Of a stretch of DNA of 64,000 bases, positions 52,613 through 61,989 are shown in pieces (position 1 is the stretch's first letter; every line of letters starts with the position of its first letter). This stretch comes from Veillonella nakazawae (GTDB lineage: Bacteria > Bacillota > Negativicutes > Veillonellales > Veillonellaceae). The stretch is from positions 778,001-842,000 of the forward strand of contig NZ_AP022321.1 in assembly GCF_013393365.1 (NCBI RefSeq), read 5' to 3'. A program made the position numbers and the translations under genes. The notes beneath the pieces were generated by a model. That model saw only the letters and a program-made list of their open reading frames with translations, was not told the origin of the DNA and made no database searches.

Positions 52613-53971
52613 ATGGCAGAATTTACATTGTCTCAAGTGGTAGAAGCCACAGAAGGGACGAGTACACATACCGACAATATTAAGTTCTTAGATGTATCTA
52701 CTGATACAAGAACGATTGAATCAGGATTTTTATTTGTAGCCTTAAAAGGTGATACCTTTGATGGTCATGATTTCATCAACACGGCCATTGAAAAGGGTGC
52801 TACAGGTGCAATCGTAGAAAAAGGTCGTGCCGTAGAAGGTATTGTTTGTATTGAGGTAGAAAATACCTTGGTAGCATACCAAAACTTGGCACGTTACCAT
52901 CGTCGCCGTTTCGATATTCCTGTAGTAGCTATTACTGGTTCCTCTGGTAAAACTACGACAAAGGAAATGGTGGCCGCTGTACTTGGTACAGAATTTAATG
53001 TTTTGAAAACTGAAAAAAACTTTAATAATGAAATTGGTTTGCCAAAAACATTGTTGCGCTTAACTGCAGAACATCAAGCATGTGTCGTAGAGATGGGCAT
53101 GCGTGGCCTTGGTCAAATTGAAGAGCTTGCATTGATTGCGGAACCAACTATGGGCATTATTACCAATGTTGGTACTAGCCATATTGAGTTGTTAGGCTCT
53201 CGTGAAGCCATTGCACAAGCTAAAGGTGAATTAATTCGTTGTTTGCCTGAAAATAGTGTGGCTATTCTCAATGAAGATGATCCATATGTTAAGGCTATGG
53301 ATAGCCTTGCTAAGGGTAAAACTATTACCTATGGTATTGAACGCAACGCTACTTGTATTGGTAGCCATTTGCGTTATAAAAAAGACGGTATTAAGTTTAC
53401 TTGCAAATGTTATGACGAAGTCTTCGATATCTTCTTACCTATGATTGGTGAACACAATGTATATGATGCATTGGCAGCAATTGTAGCTGGTCGTGTTTTG
53501 GGGATTAAATCCAACACCATTCGTAAAGGCTTAAGCGAGTTTACTGGCACTCCTATGCGCCAAGAAATCGTACCATTTGAAGATATTGTTATCTTAAATG
53601 ATGCATATAATGCAAATCCTTCCTCTATGGCTGAAGCGATTAAAGCATTAGGTCAACTAGAAGGTAAACGTAAAATCGCTATGCTTGGTGATATGCTTGA
53701 GCTTGGTGATTATACTGAACAGGCGCATCGTGAAATTGGTCAATTGCTTGCTGAAGAAGGCTATAGTGTAGTATTCACATTTGGTGATGCTGCGGCCTTC
53801 ATCGCTAAGGAAGCAAAAAAAGCAGGTTTAACTGCATTCCGTTGTAATAGCCATTTGGAAATGGCTAATGCCTATAGCGATATTCGTGAAAAAGGGGATG
53901 TTATCCTTGTCAAAGGTTCCCGAGGCTTGCGAATGGAACGGGTTGTTGAAGAATTAAAAGATCGAGAATAA
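52613..53971 (+). CDS. murF: UDP-MurNAc-tripeptide D-Ala-D-Ala ligase MurF
   Basis: 452 residues from ATG 52613, with AAGGAG at the end of murE; the longer frame from 52568 is inside murE. Adds D-Ala-D-Ala to the tripeptide. ATP loop AITGSSGKTTTKEMVAA (about 107-123), a conserved TEKNFNNEIGLPKTLL segment near 136, and NDAYNANPSSMAEAIKAL near 329-346 are MurF-specific. Start is 1 nt past the murE stop codon. It is followed by a small hairpin and mraY. Confidence 0.95.
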   Translation: MAEFTLSQVVEATEGTSTHTDNIKFLDVSTDTRTIESGFLFVALKGDTFDGHDFINTAIEKGATGAIVEKGRAVEGIVCIEVENTLVAYQNLARYHRRRFDIPVVAITGSSGKTTTKEMVAAVLGTEFNVLKTEKNFNNEIGLPKTLLRLTAEHQACVVEMGMRGLGQIEELALIAEPTMGIITNVGTSHIELLGSREAIAQAKGELIRCLPENSVAILNEDDPYVKAMDSLAKGKTITYGIERNATCIGSHLRYKKDGIKFTCKCYDEVFDIFLPMIGEHNVYDALAAIVAGRVLGIKSNTIRKGLSEFTGTPMRQEIVPFEDIVILNDAYNANPSSMAEAIKALGQLEGKRKIAMLGDMLELGDYTEQAHREIGQLLAEEGYSVVFTFGDAAAFIAKEAKKAGLTAFRCNSHLEMANAYSDIREKGDVILVKGSRGLRMERVVEELKDRE

Positions 53972-53977
53972 ATGGTT

Positions 53978-53999
53978 ACGGCTAGTTATATCTAGCCGT
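53978..53999 (+). other. Intra-operon hairpin between murF and mraY
   Basis: ACGGCTAG (53978-53985) and CTAGCCGT (53992-53999) form a perfect 8-bp stem with a 6-nt loop. No T-run, so it may protect or process the transcript rather than end it. Confidence 0.5.
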
Positions 54000-54029
54000 C
54001 ATCTGTTTATTAATGAGTAGAGGGTTCAT

Positions 54030-55016
54030 ATGATATATCATATTCTATTAGCCTTTGTAGTGACCTTTATCATTACAGTAGTGCTAGGTAAAATTGCTAT
54101 TCCTATGTTGCGTTCTTTACACGCACAACAAAGTATTCGTGAAGAAGGTCCAGAAAGTCATCAGGCGAAAGCGGGTACGCCAACAATGGGTGGTGCCTTC
54201 ATGATGATCGCCCTTGTTCTTGGTGTTGCTATTTTCGCACCATGGAATGTAGGTACAGGCATGTTATTGTTTTTAACATTGGGTCATTGTTTATTGGGCT
54301 TTTTTGATGATTTTGTAAAAGCCGTTAAAAAACGTAATCTTGGCTTAACAGCTAAGCAAAAATTGCTAGGTCAATTTATTTTGGCGGCCATATTCTGTTA
54401 CTGTATTACTGAAATTATGGTTATTCCTACCACATTGTGGATTCCTGTAGCAGATATACATCTTCAATTAGGTTGGGCTTATTATGTTTTGGCGTTTTTA
54501 ATTATCGTAGGTGCTACGAACGCAGTAAACCTTACAGATGGTCTTGATGGATTAGCTAGTGGTACCTCTGCTGTAGCTGCGATTGCTTTCTCCGTGATTG
54601 GTCTTATGGCTGCATCTACAACAAATTCTATTGGTGCTGAAAGCGTTGCTTACTTTGGCGCTATTGTAGCCGCTGTTTGCCTTGGTTTCTTGGTATACAA
54701 TGTAAACCCTGCGAAGGTGTTCATGGGGGATACTGGATCCTTAGCTTTAGGTGGTGCTTTTGCGGCTATGGCAATTTTGACTAAAACAGAATTGCTACTC
54801 GTTGTAATTGGTGGCATTTTTGTTATGGAAGCATTGTCCGTTATTATTCAAGTTATATCCTTTAAAACTCGTGGTGTACGCGTATTTAAAATGAGCCCAA
54901 TTCACCATCATTTTGAGTTATCTGGTTGGGCTGAGCAAACTGTTGTTAATCGCTTCTGGTTTGGTGGTGCTGTATTAGCTGTTATTGGTGTCGTTTTAGC
55001 GACTATAACTTTGTAA
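54030..55016 (+). CDS. mraY: Phospho-MurNAc-pentapeptide transferase MraY
   Basis: 328 residues, about ten membrane helices. Makes lipid I from UDP-MurNAc-pentapeptide and undecaprenyl phosphate at the inner membrane. Catalytic motifs: FFDDFVKAVKKRNLGL (Asp-Asp, about 91-106), NAVNLTDGLDGLASG near 168-182, VFMGDTGSLALGG near 230-242, and the MSPIHHHFELSGW motif near 288-300. Between murF and murD, its usual place. GAGGG precedes the ATG. Confidence 0.96.
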   Translation: MIYHILLAFVVTFIITVVLGKIAIPMLRSLHAQQSIREEGPESHQAKAGTPTMGGAFMMIALVLGVAIFAPWNVGTGMLLFLTLGHCLLGFFDDFVKAVKKRNLGLTAKQKLLGQFILAAIFCYCITEIMVIPTTLWIPVADIHLQLGWAYYVLAFLIIVGATNAVNLTDGLDGLASGTSAVAAIAFSVIGLMAASTTNSIGAESVAYFGAIVAAVCLGFLVYNVNPAKVFMGDTGSLALGGAFAAMAILTKTELLLVVIGGIFVMEALSVIIQVISFKTRGVRVFKMSPIHHHFELSGWAEQTVVNRFWFGGAVLAVIGVVLATITL

Positions 55017-55100
55017 GATAATACTTAACGGAACACGCAAATAATGGTATGCTTATAAGATAGGAATACATTATTTTTGTTGATAATTTAGGTGATATAG

Positions 55101-56471
55101 ATGGAATACGGAGATAAACATATACTTGTTCTTGGCGCTGGTGCCAGCGGTATAGGCGCATCTTGGGTATTAGCTCAAGTTGGGGCCCATGTAGTGTTAA
55201 ATGATTATAAGCCTGTTACACTGCCTGCAGATGAGGAAAAAAGACTTGTATCAGCAGGTGTAGATATTATTACCGGTAGACAAGATGAATCCTTGCTTGA
55301 TGGCGTGGATCGCATTGTTATTTCTCCAGGTATTTCTCTAGATATTCCCATTGTAAAAGCCGCTCAAGCTCGTGGTATTGATGTGGTTAGTGAAGTAGAA
55401 GTAGCTTATGAGTTATCTAAATCGCCAATTGTAGCCGTTACAGGTACAAATGGTAAGACCACTACTACAACATTATTAACTAAGGTATTGGAAGGAACTG
55501 GAAAGCCAGTTCGCGTTGGTGGTAATATCGGCGATTCTCTTAGTGAAGTAGCCTATTCCATGCCAGCAGATGGTTTTTTGGTAGCTGAGTTATCTAGCTA
55601 TCAATTAGAAACAATTAAGCATTTTAGACCGATTGGTGCTATTATGCTCAACATTACACCAGATCATTTAGCTCGTCATAAGACAATGGAAAATTATATT
55701 GCTGCGAAGGAACGCATCTTTGAAAATCAATTGAGTACAGATTTTATGGTGCTTAATATTGATGATCCTATTGTAGCAGACATGAAACATCGTGCACCTA
55801 GCCATATCCTTGAAATTAGTCAACATCAAGTGGTTTCAAATGGTGCTTACTATGATAAAGGACAATGTTATGTAACAAAGAATGGTATAGCAACACCTGT
55901 TATTGGTAGTGCTGATATCCACATTCCAGGTAGCCATAATATTGAAAATATTTTAACTGTTATCGCTTTAGCTTATGCGTTAAGTGTGCCGATAGAAACT
56001 ATTCATCGTATTATAAGCGAGTTCCATGGTGTTGAACACCGATTAGAACGAGTTAAAACTCTTGATGGAATTACATTCTATAATGATTCTAAAGCTACTA
56101 ATGTTGACTCTGTTGTAAAAGCATTGGAATCCTTTGATCAATCCGTTATTTTATTAGCTGGTGGTCATGATAAAATGACTCCGTTAGAAGACTTTATGCA
56201 GCTTGTTAAACATCACACAAAAGCTGTTATCTTTATGGGGGAAGCGGCGGATCGATTTGAAGCTGCTGCAAAAGAGGCTGGTGTTCAGCCTATTTATAGA
56301 GCTTCATCTATGAAAGATGCTGTAGAACAGGGTTATAAATTGGCTGTCCAAGGTGATATTGTATTATTATCGCCAGCTTGTTCAAGTTTTGATTGGTATA
56401 GCTGTTTTGAAGAACGTGGCGATGATTTTAAAAACTGTGTTCATATGTTGCAAGAAGGGAGACACCATTAA
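55101..56471 (+). CDS. murD: UDP-MurNAc-L-alanine:D-glutamate ligase MurD
   Basis: 456 residues. Adds D-glutamate to UDP-MurNAc-L-Ala. N-terminal Rossmann loop LVLGAGASGIGASWVL (10-25), ATP P-loop VAVTGTNGKTTTTTLL (about 112-127), LNITPDHLARHKTMENYIAAK and FYNDSKATNVDSV. The start is supported by TAGGTGAT. Its TAA overlaps the murG ATG by one base. In many genomes ftsW follows; here it is absent. Confidence 0.95.
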   Translation: MEYGDKHILVLGAGASGIGASWVLAQVGAHVVLNDYKPVTLPADEEKRLVSAGVDIITGRQDESLLDGVDRIVISPGISLDIPIVKAAQARGIDVVSEVEVAYELSKSPIVAVTGTNGKTTTTTLLTKVLEGTGKPVRVGGNIGDSLSEVAYSMPADGFLVAELSSYQLETIKHFRPIGAIMLNITPDHLARHKTMENYIAAKERIFENQLSTDFMVLNIDDPIVADMKHRAPSHILEISQHQVVSNGAYYDKGQCYVTKNGIATPVIGSADIHIPGSHNIENILTVIALAYALSVPIETIHRIISEFHGVEHRLERVKTLDGITFYNDSKATNVDSVVKALESFDQSVILLAGGHDKMTPLEDFMQLVKHHTKAVIFMGEAADRFEAAAKEAGVQPIYRASSMKDAVEQGYKLAVQGDIVLLSPACSSFDWYSCFEERGDDFKNCVHMLQEGRHH

Positions 56472-57580
56472 TGAAACGTATCATTATTTCAGGTGGTGGC
56501 ACTGGTGGACATATATACCCAGCAATAACTATATATAAGGAAATTATGAAACAGAACCCTGATGCACAGGTTTTATATGTAGGAACGGAAAGGGGCTTAG
56601 AGGCTACCTTAGTGCCTAAAGAAGGCATTGAATTTACTACATTACCTGTACAAGGTTTGCAACGTAAATTATCTTTTGGTACGTTGGTGACGTTAGGCAA
56701 GACTGCTTTTTCTCTTGTGAAAGCTAATACAATCATTTCCAACTTTAAGCCTGATGTAGTTATTGGTACGGGCGGTTATGTTTGTGGTCCTATTCTTATG
56801 GCCGCAGCATTGCGCAATATTCCAACGTTGATACAGGAACAAAATGTCATTGCAGGCATTACAAATAAAATTCTAAGCCGTTTTGTTGATGTAGTCGCTA
56901 TGGGTTACAAGGATGCAGAATCATCTTTTTCAAAGGCAAAACGCGTAGTATATACTGGTAATCCAGTACGTCCTGATGTATTAGTTGATACTAGGGAAGA
57001 TGGACGTAATTATTTTAATTTAAGTGATGACACGTTCACTGTTCTTATAGCCGGTGGTTCTCGTGGGGCGAGAACCATCAATAATGCTATGATTGATGTA
57101 CATAAGCATTTTCAAGGAACAGAAGGAATTAAATTAATCCATATTACAGGGGATGGGGAATATCAATCTGTGTTATCTCAGCTTGGTATTACCAATGGTG
57201 ATGGTTTAGGTGATTCCTCCTTGATCTTGCCATATTTACACGATATGCCAAAAGCATTGGCGGCAGCTGATTTAGCAGTCTTTAGGTCTGGTGCTATCGG
57301 TCTTGCTGAACTAGCAGTTCGAGGTATTCCATCTGTATTGGTACCATATCCATATGCAGCGGAAGATCATCAAACCTATAATGCCCGTATTTTTGTTCAA
57401 GAAGGGGCAGCGCATATGATTGTTGATCAAATGTTAAGTGCCCATGATTTGATAGGGGAAATTGAAATGTTTATGGCCAATCGTGATTTATTGTCACAAA
57501 TGGGAGAACGAGCGTTGCAGTTAGGTAAACCTAATGCGGCTCATGATATTGCAAAGTTAGCATTATCTATTGCAAAGTAA
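56471..57580 (+). CDS. murG: Lipid II synthase MurG (GlcNAc transferase)
   Basis: 369 residues. Adds GlcNAc to lipid I on the inner face of the cytoplasmic membrane. GT-B fold: N-terminal ISGGGTGGHIYPAITIYKE (residues 5-23), IGTGGYVCGPILMAA, then the C-terminal nucleotide-binding half with VLIAGGSRGARTINNA and FRSGAIGLAELAVRGIPSVL. Length fits the family. Start overlaps the murD stop (TAATG). Confidence 0.96.
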   Translation: MKRIIISGGGTGGHIYPAITIYKEIMKQNPDAQVLYVGTERGLEATLVPKEGIEFTTLPVQGLQRKLSFGTLVTLGKTAFSLVKANTIISNFKPDVVIGTGGYVCGPILMAAALRNIPTLIQEQNVIAGITNKILSRFVDVVAMGYKDAESSFSKAKRVVYTGNPVRPDVLVDTREDGRNYFNLSDDTFTVLIAGGSRGARTINNAMIDVHKHFQGTEGIKLIHITGDGEYQSVLSQLGITNGDGLGDSSLILPYLHDMPKALAAADLAVFRSGAIGLAELAVRGIPSVLVPYPYAAEDHQTYNARIFVQEGAAHMIVDQMLSAHDLIGEIEMFMANRDLLSQMGERALQLGKPNAAHDIAKLALSIAK

Positions 57581-57594
57581 CAAGGAGAGGTTTT

Positions 57595-58977
57595 ATGTTA
57601 GACGGTATTCATAAGATTCATCTTATTGGTATAGGTGGGTCTGGCATGCGTGCTATAGCGAATATTTTAATTCAAAAAGGTTATGACGTATCTGGTTCAG
57701 ATGTAGCTGATTCTGCAGTTATTGAAAAGTTCAGAAATATGGGCGCTACAGTTCATATTGGCCATAATAAAGATTATGTAAAAGGCGTTGATGCAGTAGT
57801 TCGTTCTACGGCTATTCGCGAAGATAACCCTGAAATTGTAGCTGCTAAAGAGCAAGGTATTACAATTTTACACCGTTCCGATATTGTAAAAGCTGTGTTA
57901 GACGTAACAGATGGCATTGCAGTAGCTGGTGCTCATGGTAAAACTTCTACTACATCCATGATTGGACAAATTTTAGTAGAAGCAGAAGCTGATCCAACAG
58001 TTATTATCGGTGGTGAAGTAGATTATTTAAAAGGTAGTAGTTGTCTAGGTAAGGGGCATTTCTCTGTAGTTGAAGCAGATGAAAGTGATGGGTCTTTCTT
58101 GAAACTACGCCCACATACTATTGTTATTACTAACATTGAAGATGATCACATGGATCACTACAAAACAATGGATAATTTGTTAAATGCATTTTGTGAGTTT
58201 GTCGAAACCTTACCAGAATCTGGCAAAGCAATCGTATGTGGAGATAATGAGAATATTCGTTATGTTATGAGCCGTGTAAATCGTAATTTCATTACATATG
58301 GCTTAAGTGATAATAATGACTATGTAGCTAAAAATATTCACTATGTAGACTCTACTTTGGTATATGATGTATACCATAATGGTGTGAATGTTGAGCGCAT
58401 TCGCTTACGAGTTCCTGGTGAACATAATGTATTGAATTCGTTGGCTGCCTTTGTTGTTGCTCATGATTGCTGTGGTGTAGAAACGCGCATTATTACAAAA
58501 GGTTTAGGTAAGTTTATCGGTGCAAAACGTCGTTTCGAAACAAAAGGTCACGTAGCAGGTGTATGGGTTGTTGATGACTATGCTCATCATCCTACAGAAA
58601 TTAAAGCAACATTGAAAGCAGCAAAAGAGTTGGAAAAGCATCGTGTTATCTGTGTATTCCAGCCACATCGCTTTACTCGCACAAGCTTGTTAAAGGATGA
58701 GTTTGCTACTGCTTTCACAAGCGCTGATGAAGTATATATGACAGATATTTATAGCTCTGGTGAAGATCCAATCCCTGGTATTGATGGCAATACGATTCCA
58801 AATGCTATTAAAACGGCCACAGGTCAAGATGTAAATTATGTACCATCTGTTGACGATTTGCCTGAGGTATTAGCGAAAATAGTAAGACCTAATGATCTAG
58901 TTATCACCATGGGTGCAGGTTCTATTAATCAATATGGGCCAAAATTATTAGCTATATTGGAGGAAGGCTTACAATGA
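57595..58977 (+). CDS. murC: UDP-MurNAc:L-alanine ligase MurC
   Basis: 460 residues. First amino acid ligase of the stem peptide. N-terminal IHLIGIGGSGMRAIANIL (8-25), ATP loop VAGAHGKTSTTSMIGQIL (about 111-128), NIEDDHMDHYKTMDNLLNAF near 180-199 and VVDDYAHHPTEIKATL near 325. AAGGAGAGG precedes the ATG. The stop overlaps ddl by 4 nt. murB, which often follows murC, is absent. Confidence 0.96.
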   Translation: MLDGIHKIHLIGIGGSGMRAIANILIQKGYDVSGSDVADSAVIEKFRNMGATVHIGHNKDYVKGVDAVVRSTAIREDNPEIVAAKEQGITILHRSDIVKAVLDVTDGIAVAGAHGKTSTTSMIGQILVEAEADPTVIIGGEVDYLKGSSCLGKGHFSVVEADESDGSFLKLRPHTIVITNIEDDHMDHYKTMDNLLNAFCEFVETLPESGKAIVCGDNENIRYVMSRVNRNFITYGLSDNNDYVAKNIHYVDSTLVYDVYHNGVNVERIRLRVPGEHNVLNSLAAFVVAHDCCGVETRIITKGLGKFIGAKRRFETKGHVAGVWVVDDYAHHPTEIKATLKAAKELEKHRVICVFQPHRFTRTSLLKDEFATAFTSADEVYMTDIYSSGEDPIPGIDGNTIPNAIKTATGQDVNYVPSVDDLPEVLAKIVRPNDLVITMGAGSINQYGPKLLAILEEGLQ

Positions 58978-59906
58978 AAGATAAAAAAATAATCGTATTA
59001 ATGGGTGGTCCTTCCAAAGAGGCTGAAGTATCTCGTCGTACTGGCGCTGCTATTGCAGAAGCACTTGAAAGCAAAGGTTATAATGCCCAAACTTTAGAAC
59101 TAAATCCACGCACTGTATTAAAAGATATTGAAGACTTAGGTGGCGAGGTTGTATTTAATGCAATTCATGGTCGTTACGGCGAAGATGGTGCGTTGCAAGG
59201 CCTATTAGAAATGGCTGAAATTCCATACACTGGGTCAGGTATTATGGCTCATGCAGTAGGTATGAATAAAAAAGTAAGTAAAGATGTATTTAAAGGTGCC
59301 AATATTCCTACTGCGGCATCCGAGTCCTTTACTGGTAATCTTGAATCTGCAGAAGCTATTATTGAACATATTCGTAAGGATTTTACAATTCCAGTAGTTG
59401 TGAAGTCTGCTACGCAAGGCTCCAGCATTGGCGTTACTATTGTTCGCGATGAAGCTCAGTTAGAAGAGGCTGTAACGGAAGCTCTAAAATATGACCCTAT
59501 TCTTGTGGTAGAACAATTTCTTGATGGTCGTGAATTTACAGTATCTGTATTAGATGGTAAAGCATTGTCTGTTATTGAAATTCGTCCACATTCTGGTGAA
59601 TATGATTACAAGAGTAAGTACACTGTAGGTGCTACTGAGTATTTAGTGCCAGCGCCTATTAGTGCAGAAATGACTGCTGAAATGCAACGCATTGGGGAAC
59701 TTGTGTATCGTGAAGTACAAGGCAGTGGGGTAATTCGTGTTGATGTTATGACAGACCATGCAGATAATATGTATGTTCTTGAATACAATACTGTGCCTGG
59801 TATGACAGCAACATCTTTAGTACCAAAAGCAGCAAAAGAAATGGGAATTGACTTCCCAACATTATGTGAAAGAATTCTATTAACAGCTAGTATAGGGAAA
59901 TTTTAA
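58974..59906 (+). CDS. ddl: D-alanine:D-alanine ligase
   Basis: 310 residues. Makes the D-Ala-D-Ala used by MurF. ATP-grasp fold: VLMGGPSKEAEVSRRTG (8-24), NAIHGRYGEDGALQGLLEM near 62-80, VVKSATQGSSIGVTIV, VEQFLDGREFTVSVL and the C-terminal YVLEYNTVPGMTATSLVPK. The usual HGxxGEDG has Arg-Tyr in place of Xaa-Xaa. The ATG overlaps the murC stop (ATGA). Followed by ftsQ after 27 nt. Confidence 0.95.
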   Translation: MKDKKIIVLMGGPSKEAEVSRRTGAAIAEALESKGYNAQTLELNPRTVLKDIEDLGGEVVFNAIHGRYGEDGALQGLLEMAEIPYTGSGIMAHAVGMNKKVSKDVFKGANIPTAASESFTGNLESAEAIIEHIRKDFTIPVVVKSATQGSSIGVTIVRDEAQLEEAVTEALKYDPILVVEQFLDGREFTVSVLDGKALSVIEIRPHSGEYDYKSKYTVGATEYLVPAPISAEMTAEMQRIGELVYREVQGSGVIRVDVMTDHADNMYVLEYNTVPGMTATSLVPKAAKEMGIDFPTLCERILLTASIGKF

Positions 59907-59933
59907 GGGCTAATAGAAGATAAGGAGTTAACT

Positions 59934-60791
59934 ATGGATGATAAGCAAAACCATCCATCCAACTCTGGGGAGATGCAGTCTTCTACACCTGTTCGTGATG
60001 AACGGGCTGTATTTAGAAAACGAGTGTTAAAAATCGGTGGTGCAGTTACTCTCGTGTTGGTGGGGTTGTTTACACTACCTATTCCTTTTGGATCTTTAAA
60101 AGTTACTGGATCGGATAAGGTAACTGTACAAGATGTAATGGTAGCTGGTGATATTCATGAACCTGTTAATATATTGCAGATTAGTACAGAAAAATTAAAA
60201 ACTAGATTATCGAAAGATTTACGTGTCGAAGAGGCTCAAATTAGCTATCAGTTGCCACTGACAATGGTGGTAAATGTAGTAGAACGCAAGGCAGTTGCAG
60301 TTGTACCGGCTCAGTTTGGATACTTAACCCTTGATAGTAAGGGACAAGTGATCGCATCTGAGCCAGCTATACAAGACACATCTGTTCCTATGATTTCTGG
60401 TGTGAAAGCTGGAAATATACTATTAGGTGATACAGTAGTAGATAAACCGATATTGGCGGCTCTTGAATATTTGAACTCACTCGATGAGGAGACATTCAAG
60501 AATATTGCAGAGGTTAATATTGGAGATCCTGATGCGATAATGGCATATACTGTTTCAGGTGTACAGATTCGACTGGGGGATGGCAAAGACTTAGCTAAAA
60601 AAGCAGAGCTAACTCAGTCGATGTTACAAGATATTAAAAAGACACATGGTAATGTACAGTATATAGATGTTAATGTTTCATCACCGTACATTAAAACCGA
60701 TGTGATGCCAGAAGTTAAAAAGCATCAGAATGGAGCACCGACTACAGAAAATTCATCTACTAAGAAGGATGATAAAAAACAAGATAGATAA
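59934..60791 (+). CDS. ftsQ: Cell division protein FtsQ/DivIB
   Basis: 285 residues. Cytoplasmic N-terminus (~37), one membrane helix (VLKIGGAVTLVLVGLFTLPI, about 32-51), a POTRA-type domain starting SLKVTGSDKVTVQDVMVAG (about 56-74) and a FtsQ domain with NVVERKAVAVVPAQFGYLTLD. It is the bitopic core of the divisome subcomplex with FtsL and FtsB. AAGGAG precedes the ATG. The C-terminal tail is polar (Lys/Asp/Thr). Confidence 0.88.
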   Translation: MDDKQNHPSNSGEMQSSTPVRDERAVFRKRVLKIGGAVTLVLVGLFTLPIPFGSLKVTGSDKVTVQDVMVAGDIHEPVNILQISTEKLKTRLSKDLRVEEAQISYQLPLTMVVNVVERKAVAVVPAQFGYLTLDSKGQVIASEPAIQDTSVPMISGVKAGNILLGDTVVDKPILAALEYLNSLDEETFKNIAEVNIGDPDAIMAYTVSGVQIRLGDGKDLAKKAELTQSMLQDIKKTHGNVQYIDVNVSSPYIKTDVMPEVKKHQNGAPTTENSSTKKDDKKQDR

Positions 60792-60814
60792 GGTCATGTT
60801 GAATATAAAGGTAG

Positions 60815-61510
60815 ATGATTGTCGTGAGACACGAACGGTGGGCAATTGCCATAGTCAGCTGTATATTAGGGTTCATGGTTGTTACCCAATATAAGATGAC
60901 TCAAGATAATATAGAAGAAAATATTCGCTTACAACGAACTGGCGATTTAGCGGTACAATTGAGAGAGGCCCAGAGTGAACGTGATGCTTTGTTAAAGCAA
61001 ATTGAGTCACTAAAAAAATCTGGCGCTAATGGCGGTGGTAAAGCTGATGAACAGCTCATGATGAAAGCGGCTTTAACTAATGTTAAAGGGCCGGGCGTTA
61101 GTGTGTTGATTGAAGATAGCTTAAAGCCTGTACAAAGTGGAGAAAACCCCAATTTATATGTAATTCATGATGAAGATATTCTAAGAATTGTTAATGAATT
61201 ACGGGCTGGTGGGGCTGAAGCGATAGCTATTAATGATCAACGCCTCATAGGAACGTCTGAAATACGATGTTCAGGCCCGACTATTACTGTAAATGGGAAG
61301 GTCTTTGGAGCTCCCTTTACGGTGAAAGCTATTGGAGATCCAAAGACATTAAATTCTGCGCTAACTATGCGCGGTGGTGTAGTAGATTCACTTAAACATT
61401 GGGGAATAAAGGTAACTATAAAGCAAGAAGAGGATGTAGCGATTCCTGCTTTCACAGGTACTTTTAGAGAAGAACATATGAAGCCTAATGAGTTAGGAGG
61501 TAAAGAATGA
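60815..61510 (+). CDS. DUF881-family membrane-anchored protein
   Basis: 231 residues. One N-terminal membrane helix (WAIAIVSCILGFMVVTQY, about 8-25), a coiled coil (NIEENIRLQRTGDLAVQLREAQSERDALLKQIESLKK), then the DUF881 domain with GPGVSVLIED, YVIHDEDILRIVNELRAGGAEAIAINDQRLIGTSEIRC and a late GGVVDSLKHWGIKVTIK. Clostridia and Bacilli have similar ylxW/ylxX genes between ftsQ and sbp/ftsZ. Role unknown. The ATG at 60815 has only AAAGG nearby, so GTG 60824 is an alternative start. Overlaps sbp by 4 nt. Confidence 0.88.
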   Translation: MIVVRHERWAIAIVSCILGFMVVTQYKMTQDNIEENIRLQRTGDLAVQLREAQSERDALLKQIESLKKSGANGGGKADEQLMMKAALTNVKGPGVSVLIEDSLKPVQSGENPNLYVIHDEDILRIVNELRAGGAEAIAINDQRLIGTSEIRCSGPTITVNGKVFGAPFTVKAIGDPKTLNSALTMRGGVVDSLKHWGIKVTIKQEEDVAIPAFTGTFREEHMKPNELGGKE

Positions 61511-61851
61511 ATATCTATATCTTTGCCATCATTGGCCTAATTATAGGGGCTATCCTAGGATGGATAGCACCACTTCATATCCCCGCTAGTTATTCGAATT
61601 ATACTTCGGTAGCTGTTCTAGCAGCTTTAGATGCAGTATTTGGTGGCAGTCGAGCAGCATTGGAAAGAACATTTGATCTTAGTAACTTTGTCATTGGGTT
61701 CTTTTCAAATATGGTATTAGCTGTTATTCTTGTATATGTTGGTGATTTAATAGGCATTAACCTATATTATGTGGCCCTTATTGGATTTGGGTTACGTGTA
61801 TTTATTAATGTAGGCGCTATACGCAAAATAATTATGACTAAGCGGTTCTAA
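61507..61851 (+). CDS. sbp: Small basic membrane protein Sbp (DUF1290)
   Basis: 114 residues with three or four membrane helices (IYIFAIIGLIIGAILGWIAP, then VAVLAALDAVFGGSRAALE and FFSNMVLAVILVYVGDLIG). It matches the small basic protein encoded before ftsZ in Bacillus and Clostridia. The conserved ALDAVFGGSRAALE loop is present. It overlaps the upstream gene by 4 nt. Role in division is inferred from its constant place in the cluster. Confidence 0.9.
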   Translation: MNIYIFAIIGLIIGAILGWIAPLHIPASYSNYTSVAVLAALDAVFGGSRAALERTFDLSNFVIGFFSNMVLAVILVYVGDLIGINLYYVALIGFGLRVFINVGAIRKIIMTKRF

Positions 61852-61989
61852 TAAATCACATTCTATATAGTGGAAAGTTTTTAAATTTTAGTGTAAAATA
61901 AATGTAATTGTTATAAGATAGTCAGTATATAAATCGATACATTGGGACGTATATTGATACAATAGATAACGATAAGAGGAGGAAGTTCA
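61852..61989 (+). promoter_or_regulatory. Spacer with likely ftsZ promoter
   Basis: A 138-bp AT-rich gap, larger than others in the cluster, with TATAAG about 61913 and TACAAT about 61959. AGGAGGAAG precedes ftsZ. An internal promoter for high ftsZ expression is plausible. Confidence 0.4.
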